This document shows positions 1 to 5,282 of a stretch of 9,006 nucleotides of DNA, one piece after another (position 1 is the stretch's first letter; the number at the start of each line of letters is the position of its first letter). Below the pieces are notes generated by a model. It searched no databases. It was not told the origin of the DNA and saw only the letters and a program-made list of their open reading frames with translations. Both the position numbers and the translations under genes were made by a program. This DNA is from an uncultured Lachnospiraceae bacterium (GTDB taxonomy: Bacteria; Bacillota; Clostridia; Lachnospirales; Lachnospiraceae): assembly GCA_902803015.1 (NCBI GenBank), contig CADCOL010000192.1:1-9006 (forward strand), written 5' to 3'.

Positions 1-7
1 AAGAACG

Positions 8-22
8 GAATCATAATGATTC
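8..22. repeat. Small perfect palindrome downstream of rimO
   Basis: GAATCAT and ATGATTC form a perfect 7-bp inverted repeat around a single central A, 15 bases after the rimO stop codon. On the minus strand it contains an ATG (14-12) that would open a frame running off the window, but no good ribosome-binding site precedes that ATG. There is no U-run inside the window, so I do not call it a terminator. It could be a protein-binding site, a weak processing hairpin, or chance in AT-rich spacer DNA. Confidence 0.3.
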
Positions 23-36
23 TTGATAATGTCAGC

Positions 37-1380
37 TTATTCGCTAAATTCATCGAAAACTACTCCAATCAAATCATATTCGTTACAGTCCGTAACTTTG
101 GCGGTGATTAAATCGCCGCTCTCCAATTCTTTATCACACGAAACAAAGAAATATCCGTCCACATCCGGCGCATCCATGTATGTTCTTGCAACATACACGC
201 CTTCATCGGGAAGCCTGCCTTCCACGAAGGCATCCAGTGTTTCACCGATTCGCGCGTTGGCAAGATCGTACGAAATCGCCTGCTGTAAGAGCATAATCTC
301 GTCCCTTCTTGCTTCCTTTGTTTCTTCGTCAATCTGGTCCGGCATTTCCGCCGCCGGCGTTCCCTCTTCCTGTGAATAGGTAAAGACACCGAGCCGGTCG
401 AATTCCATCTCGTCCACGAAATCGTATAAAATCCGGTAATCCTCTTCACTCTCTCCCGGGAATCCGACAATCAGTGTGGTGCGGATGGCAATATCGGGAA
501 TTCTGTCCCGAAGCTTTCCGATGATTTCGCGAAGTTCCGCATTGGAAGTTCTGCGTCCCATGCGTTTCAGGATCCGGTCGGATGCATGCTGAATCGGAAT
601 GTCGAGATAATTGCAGATTTTATCCTCTTCTGCGATTACATCGATTAATTCGTCCGTAATCTCTTCCGGATAACAGTAAAGGATACGGATCCACTTTAAT
701 CCGTCAATCGCGCAAAGCTTGTGCAAAAGTTCCGGTAATGCTTTGTGTCCGTAAAGATCCACGCCGTAAAGCGTGCTTTCCTGTGCAACGAGAATCAGTT
801 CCTTTACACCGGATTCGGCAAGACGCTTTGCGTCTTCCAGCAAATCCTCCATCGGATAGGAACGGTACTTTCCGCGCATTGCGGGGATAGCACAATAGGT
901 GCAGTGCTTGTCACACCCCTCGGCAATTTTTAAATATGCCGTGTGACCCGCGCCGGTTAACATGCGCTTCTGATATGCAGGAAGCGGACTGTCGATATCG
1001 GGAAGAAGAACAACATGATTTTTCTCAAGCGCCTCACGTGCTGCTTCCGCAATTCGGTCAATTGCCATGGTTCCGAGAATTGCATCAATCTGCGGAATCT
1101 CCTGCAAAAGTTCATCCGAATAGCGTTGCGCCAGACATCCGCATACCAAAAGCACCTTAAGACTGCCGTTTTCTTTTAAATCGGCCATCTCAAGAATTGC
1201 ATTCACGCTCTCCTGCTTCGCATCATGAATGAAACTGCAGGTATTGATTACGGCAATTTCCGCCTCATTCTCGTCGTCCGTCAACTCGAATCCTTCTTTC
1301 GAAAGGATGCCAAGCATCATTTCGGAATCCACCAGATTCTTGTCGCATCCGAGAGAAACCAGATAGACTTTGTGTTTCAT
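37..1380 (-). CDS. rimO: Ribosomal protein S12 methylthiotransferase RimO
   Basis: RimO is a cytoplasmic radical-SAM enzyme that adds a methylthio group to the conserved Asp (Asp88 in E. coli numbering) of ribosomal protein S12. The 447-residue product is full length for the family. The N-terminal UPF0004 domain opens with VSLGCDKNLVDSE and carries the auxiliary [4Fe-4S] cysteines C12, C48 and C82. The radical-SAM site is C156-x3-C160-x2-C163 in EGCDKHCTYCAIP. The last ~65 residues fit the TRAM domain expected to grip S12. The signature matches RimO, not the tRNA enzyme MiaB. It is the last gene of the yicC-gmk-rpoZ-rimO cluster in the window, 7 nt after the rpoZ stop. No earlier start is possible, because a stop (TAA, 1384-1386) lies two codons upstream in frame. 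The only purine-rich match, AAGG, sits 1 nt from the ATG, so initiation probably depends on coupling to rpoZ (inference). Confidence 0.97.
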   Translation of the reverse strand: MKHKVYLVSLGCDKNLVDSEMMLGILSKEGFELTDDENEAEIAVINTCSFIHDAKQESVNAILEMADLKENGSLKVLLVCGCLAQRYSDELLQEIPQIDAILGTMAIDRIAEAAREALEKNHVVLLPDIDSPLPAYQKRMLTGAGHTAYLKIAEGCDKHCTYCAIPAMRGKYRSYPMEDLLEDAKRLAESGVKELILVAQESTLYGVDLYGHKALPELLHKLCAIDGLKWIRILYCYPEEITDELIDVIAEEDKICNYLDIPIQHASDRILKRMGRRTSNAELREIIGKLRDRIPDIAIRTTLIVGFPGESEEDYRILYDFVDEMEFDRLGVFTYSQEEGTPAAEMPDQIDEETKEARRDEIMLLQQAISYDLANARIGETLDAFVEGRLPDEGVYVARTYMDAPDVDGYFFVSCDKELESGDLITAKVTDCNEYDLIGVVFDEFSE

Positions 1381-1387
1381 ACCTTAA

Positions 1388-1624
1388 TTATTCGTCGTCA
1401 CCGACAACTTTGATTTTGGATTCCAAAACCTCGTCAACAGCGATGCTTAAAGGCTTTCTGTCGCCTGCCTTTACCAAAGGTTCCGCACCGTCGATAATCT
1501 GACGTGCTCTCTGGGAAGTCGCCATAACGATGGAATAACGGCTGTTAACGATGGGTGCCTCGCCGGGCTCTACCTCGCTGTTTACAACAGCCATCAAATC
1601 TGAATAAGAAGGATGTAACATCAT
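1388..1624 (-). CDS. rpoZ: DNA-directed RNA polymerase subunit omega
   Basis: The omega subunit supports folding and assembly of the beta-prime subunit in RNA polymerase. The 78-residue product has the family pattern: an N-terminal PSYSDLM segment, then SRYSIVMATSQRARQI, where Arg-Tyr and the RAR motif match the conserved omega core, then a KPLSIAVDEV helix and a short acidic tail. I chose the ATG at 1624 (product begins Met-Met-Leu-His-Pro) because AAAGGAG at 1632-1638 lies 7 nt upstream of it; the longer reading frame to 1648 starts inside a hairpin and upstream of this site. The next codon (1621) is also ATG and could be used. It lies between gmk (84-nt gap) and rimO (7-nt gap), a usual position for rpoZ in Firmicutes. 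Confidence 0.95.
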   Translation of the reverse strand: MMLHPSYSDLMAVVNSEVEPGEAPIVNSRYSIVMATSQRARQIIDGAEPLVKAGDRKPLSIAVDEVLESKIKVVGDDE

Positions 1625-1639
1625 AATAAAACTCCTTTC

Positions 1640-1659
1640 GAACGGCATTCGCGCCGTTC
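1640..1659 (-). promoter_or_regulatory. Hairpin abutting the rpoZ ribosome-binding site
   Basis: On the minus strand GAACGGC (1659-1653), a 6-nt loop (GCGAAT) and GCCGTTC (1646-1640) form a perfect 7-bp stem. It ends one base before the AAAGGAG ribosome-binding site of rpoZ. No U-run follows, so it is not an intrinsic terminator. Possible roles are mRNA stabilisation or processing between gmk and rpoZ, or control of rpoZ translation. The structure is seen; the role is inference. Confidence 0.5.
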
Positions 1660-1708
1660 TTGTATATTAAACTATTATTACTGACTAAAATAATGTGCCG
1701 ACAGGTCT

Positions 1709-2329
1709 TCAACCGACTCCAAGGTCTCTTCGAAGACTGCTCATCAGCTCTCCCGAGCGTTCCGGCTCCGACTTGGCCGCATCGATTAAGTTCACAGCGT
1801 CCTTAATGCATTCTTCCAGCTCGTCATTTACCAGGATAAAATCATAATCCGGAATGAACTCTACTTCTTCTTTGGCACGCGTTAATCGTCCCTGAATCTT
1901 TTCCTCGGTCTCGGTTCCGCGGCCTCTTAATCTTCTTTCGAGTTCCGCAACCGAAGGCGGTGTTACGAAAATCAGAATTGCTTCGGGGAACTTTGCCTTA
2001 ATCTGAACGGCGCCCTGCACTTCGATTTCAAGAATGACATCCTTGCCCGCCGCCATCTGCTCTTCCACATAGGCACGCGGCGTTCCGTAATAATTTCCGA
2101 CATAGCATGCATGTTCCAAAAGTCCGTCTTCGGCAATCGTCTTTTCGAATTCTTCCTTCGTTACGAAGAAATACTCTCTTCCGTTTACCTCGCCCTCTCT
2201 CGGCGCTCGCGTTGTCATCGAAATGCTTAACGCAAAACGGTCGTAATCGGAAATCAGCCGCTTTACCAGCGTTCCTTTTCCGGCTCCCGAGAATCCCGAA
2301 ATAATGATTAATGCACCTTTTTTATCCAT
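1709..2329 (-). CDS. gmk: Guanylate kinase
   Basis: Gmk phosphorylates GMP to GDP using ATP and feeds the GTP, dGTP and (p)ppGpp pools. The product is 206 residues, the normal bacterial length. It starts with a beta strand and a P-loop, GFSGAGKGT (residues 12-20). The GMP-binding region SMTTRAPREGEVNGREYFF (about 37-55) carries R41, R44 and Y53, followed by YGTP (81-84). The acidic EIEVQGA segment is at 101-107, and the Arg-rich lid is around RRLRGRGTE (132-140). The ATG at 2329 gives the canonical N-terminus and has AAAGG at 2338-2342. It follows yicC by 15 nt and is presumably co-transcribed from the yicC promoter. No frameshift or missing catalytic residue is apparent. Many Firmicutes carry remA between yicC and gmk; here there is no room for it. 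Confidence 0.97.
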   Translation of the reverse strand: MDKKGALIIISGFSGAGKGTLVKRLISDYDRFALSISMTTRAPREGEVNGREYFFVTKEEFEKTIAEDGLLEHACYVGNYYGTPRAYVEEQMAAGKDVILEIEVQGAVQIKAKFPEAILIFVTPPSVAELERRLRGRGTETEEKIQGRLTRAKEEVEFIPDYDFILVNDELEECIKDAVNLIDAAKSEPERSGELMSSLRRDLGVG

Positions 2330-2344
2330 GTGCGGTACCTTTCG

Positions 2345-3223
2345 TTACTCAATATTCTGAATCTGCTCTCTGACCTTTTCGATCTCGGTCTTTAAATCGA
2401 TTGCCACGTTTGCAATCTCAAGATCGGTGGTCTTCGAAAGCGTCGTGTTCGCTTCACGGTTCATTTCCTGTGCGATAAAATCAAGCTTTCTTCCGACTTC
2501 TCCGCCTGCATTCAGTGCATCCTTGGTTGCCTGAATATGGCTCTTTAAACGGACCAGTTCTTCATCCACGCAGGATTTGTCTGCAAAAATCGCAACTTCG
2601 GTAAGAATTCGGTTCTCATCCACCGTGCTGTCCGCCAGAAGTTCGTTTACCTTTGCGGTCAGTTTGTTGCGGTATTCTTCGATAATCTTGGGACTGCGCT
2701 CGGTGATAAAATCAACATTCACGAGCATTCCGTCCAATTTCGAAATCAGGTCTGCTTTCAGATTCTCGCCTTCCTTTGCACGGCTTTCCGCAAATGCGGT
2801 ACCTGCTTTGCGTGCAGTCTCTTCGAGCACTTTCCAGATGGCTTCCTCATCGATTTCCGTATCGTCGGTATCAAATACTTCCGGATAACGGGACAGTGTG
2901 GAAACTCTGGTATCGTTCTCCAGACCGAAGTCTTCGGCAATCTGGTTTAAATACTCCATATATTTGGCAGCAACCGCCTTGTTGTAGCGGATGTTTACGC
3001 TGTCCTGCTCGAACTCCTCGTAGGATACGAACACATCCACCTTACCGCGCTTCATGTAATCCTTCAGGAGCGTACGTAAGGATGCTTCAAAGAAATTCAG
3101 ACGTTTCGGCATTTTAACGGTAAGATCCAGATATCTGTGATTTACGGATTTGATTTCCACAACGCATTTGCAATGTTCGTCACTGTATTCGAATCTTCCG
3201 AAGCCGGTCATACTCTTAATCAT
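2345..3223 (-). CDS. yicC: YicC family protein (putative endoribonuclease)
   Basis: YicC-family proteins are cytoplasmic; the E. coli member has been described as an endoribonuclease acting on small RNAs. The 292-residue product has the two family hallmarks. The YicC N-terminal domain begins MIKSMTGFGR and includes SVNHRYLDL; the C-terminal DUF1732 part contains EELVRLKSHI, then GRKLDFIAQEMNREANT, and ends KVREQIQNIE. I set the start at 3223 because the product then begins exactly at the conserved MIKSMTGFGR and AAAGGGGG lies 9 nt upstream (3233-3240). The frame stays open up to 3286, but that extension runs through the -10 box at 3270-3275 and so cannot be transcribed from that promoter. It is the first gene of the yicC-gmk-rpoZ-rimO unit. 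Confidence 0.95.
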   Translation of the reverse strand: MIKSMTGFGRFEYSDEHCKCVVEIKSVNHRYLDLTVKMPKRLNFFEASLRTLLKDYMKRGKVDVFVSYEEFEQDSVNIRYNKAVAAKYMEYLNQIAEDFGLENDTRVSTLSRYPEVFDTDDTEIDEEAIWKVLEETARKAGTAFAESRAKEGENLKADLISKLDGMLVNVDFITERSPKIIEEYRNKLTAKVNELLADSTVDENRILTEVAIFADKSCVDEELVRLKSHIQATKDALNAGGEVGRKLDFIAQEMNREANTTLSKTTDLEIANVAIDLKTEIEKVREQIQNIE

Positions 3224-3240
3224 TCTTGGTTTCCCCCTTT

Positions 3241-3254
3241 TGGGCATAAGCCCA
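3241..3254 (-). promoter_or_regulatory. Hairpin abutting the yicC ribosome-binding site
   Basis: In the inferred ~40-nt 5' leader of yicC, TGGGC and GCCCA form a perfect 5-bp stem with a TTAT loop. The stem ends directly against the AAAGGGGG ribosome-binding site (3233-3240). The layout resembles the hairpin before rpoZ further down the same operon. A role in mRNA stability or translation is inference. Confidence 0.4.
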
Positions 3255-3269
3255 CACATAGTCCATAAT

Positions 3270-3298
3270 ATTATACCCATTTTCACTCTCTGTGTAAA
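3270..3298 (-). promoter_or_regulatory. Sigma-A promoter of the yicC-gmk-rpoZ-rimO operon
   Basis: Reading the minus strand, a -35 box TTTACA (3298-3293) is followed by exactly 17 nt and a perfect -10 box TATAAT (3275-3270). The predicted transcription start is near 3263, giving a leader of about 40 nt before the yicC ATG. The promoter lies just after the terminator of the preceding unit (3318-3344), which is where an operon promoter is expected. Confidence 0.88.
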
Positions 3299-3308
3299 GT
3301 AATTGTCG

Positions 3309-3344
3309 CAAAAACAAAGGGTCCGTACATTACGTACGAACCCT
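3309..3344 (-). terminator. Intrinsic terminator after the membrane-protein pair
   Basis: Bases 3318-3344 form AGGGT-mismatch-CGTAC, a 5-nt loop, then the complement ending ACCCT: 10 pairs with one C-A mismatch on the plus strand. On the minus strand the hairpin is followed by TTGTTTTTG (3317-3309), a serviceable U-tract. It lies 60 nt past the stop of the 107-residue gene and before the yicC promoter, so it separates the two units. The plus-strand side is also T-rich, so it may work weakly in both directions. Confidence 0.8.
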
Positions 3345-3353
3345 GTAATTTTT

Positions 3354-3373
3354 ATTTATTTATTTATTTCTTT
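3354..3373. repeat. Short ATTT tetranucleotide run
   Basis: Four ATTT units are followed by one CTTT unit, in the non-coding stretch between the stop of the small membrane protein (3405) and the terminator hairpin. It would be transcribed as an AAAT run in the 3' leader. Slippage there could change spacer length but would not affect a reading frame. No function is evident. Confidence 0.45.
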
Positions 3374-3404
3374 CTTAAACTGCTTAACGAAATATAAACC
3401 GTCG

Positions 3405-3728
3405 CTACGGTAAAAACATAAAGAGCAATAATTTAAATGCCAGCCAGCACAACATAAGTAAAAACAATCCGAGTTCCACACAGCCGAGAATAATGCCGAC
3501 CTTGCCTCTTTTGTCCTGAGGTCTTGTCTTTACAGCCTTAATTCCGTGAATGATTGCGACAATGGCAAACGGAACGCCCCCGATAAACGTGGTGGTTAAA
3601 GCAATGCCAATCAGTCCGTAAATCAAAGCTCTTTTATTGCTGCTTCCTTCGTCAATCCGGAATTCTTCCGTGGTATATTCCGTTATTTCGCGATATTCTT
3701 CCTCTGTCAGATTACCGTAATTATCCAT
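3405..3728 (-). CDS. Small two-helix membrane protein, DUF4190-like
   Basis: I do not recognise a specific function. The 107-residue product has a soluble acidic N-terminus (residues 1-30, rich in Glu and Thr), a hydrophobic segment at about 33-63 broken by Gly-Gly-Val-Pro, a basic linker KTRPQDKRGK (67-76), and a second hydrophobic segment at about 77-106 at the extreme C-terminus. The order (glycine-rich helix, basic turn, GxIIxG helix) resembles small DUF4190-type membrane proteins, a resemblance judged by eye only. By the positive-inside rule the basic linker is probably cytoplasmic. AAGGAG at 3738-3743 lies 9 nt before the ATG and overlaps the stop codon of the upstream gene (13-nt gap), so the two are almost certainly co-transcribed and perhaps translationally coupled. 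The unit ends at the terminator 3309-3344. Confidence 0.8.
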   Translation of the reverse strand: MDNYGNLTEEEYREITEYTTEEFRIDEGSSNKRALIYGLIGIALTTTFIGGVPFAIVAIIHGIKAVKTRPQDKRGKVGIILGCVELGLFLLMLCWLAFKLLLFMFLP

Positions 3729-3741
3729 TTACCGATTCTCC

Positions 3742-5124
3742 TTAACGATGAACTTTTCTGTATGGCAAAACCGGCGTATTGAAAATCTCATGCAATTCAT
3801 TCACCGTTTGTTCGGCATATTCCAGCTGAGGCTTTTTGGAATTTGAGAAAAACTTTGTCGGAATCTTCTTTAATGTGAGCGTTTCAGCATTCAGATACGG
3901 ATGATCCAGTGCAAATACGAGGGAATTATGATACGTGTATCTCCATCCGCCGCTGTCGCTTTCGGAGGGAGTATCATACTCATAAATCATTTCATAGGCA
4001 ATACCTTTAAGCTCACTGAACTTATGAACCAGTCCGCTTGTTCCGCCGGCTCTTCCGCTGTCGAATTCGCTTGCGGGCACAATACGGAAAAGTGAATTCT
4101 TTTCGTCAATTTCCAGGCATCCGTCGCAGGTAACTTTCGTAGGTGTAAAATCGGCATATTCTTCCTTATTCTTCTCTAAATACTCGAGACGTTCTTCCAG
4201 GTCTTTTGAAGAATAACGCATGGTTAAGCTTGACGGAGAAACGTAATGTGCAACGCCCTTGGCCTTAACAGTCAAAGGATCCTCGCCTCTTTTCGGGAAC
4301 ATGGAATTATAAGGTGATAAACAGTCGCTGCAAATCACGCCGTCCGATAATTTGTAAAGATGATAGAATGCTTCCTGTTTGTTTCTCTTGCAGTAAATAC
4401 AATATTTCCATTTTGCATTGGCATCCTGCGCGATTCTTTCGTTCTTGTAATCATCTCCGAGGATTTTTTCACCCTCAATCATACCGATCTGAGAAGTCTT
4501 CATGTCACTGACTGTTCCGATGACACCGAATAGGCCGCCACAGAGAAGGTTCAAAGCAAAGAGTTTTACACTTCTTCTTCCCATGGATTCATAGAACTCA
4601 TAAATATCTTTCACATCGGCTTCGCCGTTTTCAACGCTCTGCAGGAACTTTTTCGTCCTGAGGTAGAAAAGCAGGTTAACCACGAACATTGCCACCATCA
4701 AAACTCCGTATGCCACCAGACACAGCGGCAGACCGACTACAATTAGGAAAATAAGCACGCCTGTCCAGGTGCGAAGATTCTTCTTTAAAGATTCTTTCGC
4801 CGCTTCAATGTATTCGCTTTCCGACATTACGCTTTCTTCGGCGGATTCTTCGGTTGAAGCATTTTCTCCTTTCGCAGCGGTTTCTTCTGCAGCGGTTTCT
4901 TCTGCAGCGGGTTCTTCCGTTGCAGTTTCCTCCTCTTCGGGTTCTTCCTCAGCGGGTTCTTCCGTTGCTTCTTCCTCTGCAACGGTTTCTTCTGCCGCAG
5001 CTTCTTCTGCCGCAGCTTCCTCTGCAACAGCTTCCTCTACAGTAGCTTCCGCATCTGCTGTTTCTTCTTTCGTCGTGGTTTCTTCTTCCACAACACCTTC
5101 TTCTTTCACGGTGTTTTCTTCCAT
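3742..5124 (-). CDS. Acidic-tailed membrane protein with zinc-ribbon-like (DUF4428-type) module
   Basis: No specific function recognised. The 460-residue product has four parts. Residues 1-100 are low complexity, with about 41 Glu plus Ala, Thr and Pro, encoded by 15-bp DNA repeats. Residues 122-155 form a long hydrophobic stretch (one or two membrane spans), and 186-206 a weaker one. Residues 240-270 contain C242-x2-C245 and C265-x2-C268 around the segment YKLSDGVIC, like a DUF4428-type treble-clef or zinc-ribbon. Residues 330-460 are a soluble C-terminal domain with another CxxC (C333, C336). There is no signal peptide, so the acidic tail and the zinc module are probably cytoplasmic. I chose the ATG at 5124 because AAAGGGGG (5133-5140) sits 8 nt upstream; the longer frame to 5175 begins at the promoter -10 box. 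It is followed by the 107-residue membrane gene in the same unit. The DUF4428 assignment is by motif and eye, not by search. Confidence 0.8.
   Translation of the reverse strand: MEENTVKEEGVVEEETTTKEETADAEATVEEAVAEEAAAEEAAAEETVAEEEATEEPAEEEPEEEETATEEPAAEETAAEETAAKGENASTEESAEESVMSESEYIEAAKESLKKNLRTWTGVLIFLIVVGLPLCLVAYGVLMVAMFVVNLLFYLRTKKFLQSVENGEADVKDIYEFYESMGRRSVKLFALNLLCGGLFGVIGTVSDMKTSQIGMIEGEKILGDDYKNERIAQDANAKWKYCIYCKRNKQEAFYHLYKLSDGVICSDCLSPYNSMFPKRGEDPLTVKAKGVAHYVSPSSLTMRYSSKDLEERLEYLEKNKEEYADFTPTKVTCDGCLEIDEKNSLFRIVPASEFDSGRAGGTSGLVHKFSELKGIAYEMIYEYDTPSESDSGGWRYTYHNSLVFALDHPYLNAETLTLKKIPTKFFSNSKKPQLEYAEQTVNELHEIFNTPVLPYRKVHR
4874..5046 (-). repeat. 15-bp coding minisatellite (acidic pentapeptide repeats)
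   Basis: Degenerate 15-bp units encode Glu-Glu-Thr/Ala-Ala-Ala pentapeptides in residues 27-84 of the acidic membrane protein. The unit GCAGCGGTTTCTTCT occurs identically at 4874-4888 and 4889-4903, with a variant at 4904-4918. TTCTTCTGCCGCAGC occurs at 4987-5001 and 5002-5016, with variants at 5017-5031 and 5032-5046. An 18-bp sequence recurs at 4906-4923 and 4951-4968, 45 bp (three units) apart. The 15-bp register holds across the whole block, so unit gain or loss would keep the reading frame. Confidence 0.8.
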
Positions 5125-5165
5125 AACAAATTCCCCCTTTGTTAAAACACAAATTCCAACTAAAA

Positions 5166-5194
5166 ATTGTATCAAATTCGACGTATCTTGTAAA
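5166..5194 (-). promoter_or_regulatory. Sigma-A promoter of the acidic membrane protein unit
   Basis: On the minus strand a -35 box TTTACA (5194-5189), 17 nt, then a -10 box TACAAT (5171-5166). The predicted start is near 5159, giving a leader of about 35 nt. The -35 box, spacing and leader length are nearly the same as in the yicC promoter. A second, weaker overlapping option (TTGACG, 17 nt, TACAAG) lies just upstream. No convincing terminator follows rqcH, so read-through from rqcH may add transcription. Confidence 0.82.
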
Positions 5195-5282
5195 TAATCG
5201 TATTCTTACCGTCAAAAAAGTGAGGCGCATTATCAAAAACGTGCCCGAACCTGTATTGCCGCAAGCCGAAGCAGCCAACGAA

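Noticed and set aside
1..36. Start of a downstream gene such as pgsA
   Set aside because: pgsA often follows rimO in related genomes, but the minus-strand ATG at 14-12 has no good ribosome-binding site and only a few codons are visible.
1660..1708. Internal promoter between gmk and rpoZ (TAATAT or TATACA as -10)
   Set aside because: The spacer is AT-rich so -10-like boxes are expected by chance, and none has a -35 box with more than about half the consensus at proper spacing.
3405..5124. Reading the membrane pair as a defence or toxin-antitoxin system
   Set aside because: No nuclease, toxin, effector or antitoxin motif is seen, and base and codon use look like the neighbours; nothing beyond co-transcription supports it.
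4769..5197. Long plus-strand frame, rich in Ser, opposite the acidic membrane protein
   Set aside because: It is the antisense reading of the Glu/Ala repeats (GAA/GCA codons read as Ser/Ala), has no ribosome-binding site or promoter, and the minus-strand gene has all of these.
5195..5282. Possible intrinsic terminator after rqcH
   Set aside because: A GCTGC/GCGGC stem (with one G-U pair) follows the rqcH stop, but no U-run comes directly after it; the later T6 run is not preceded by a convincing stem. I do not call a terminator.
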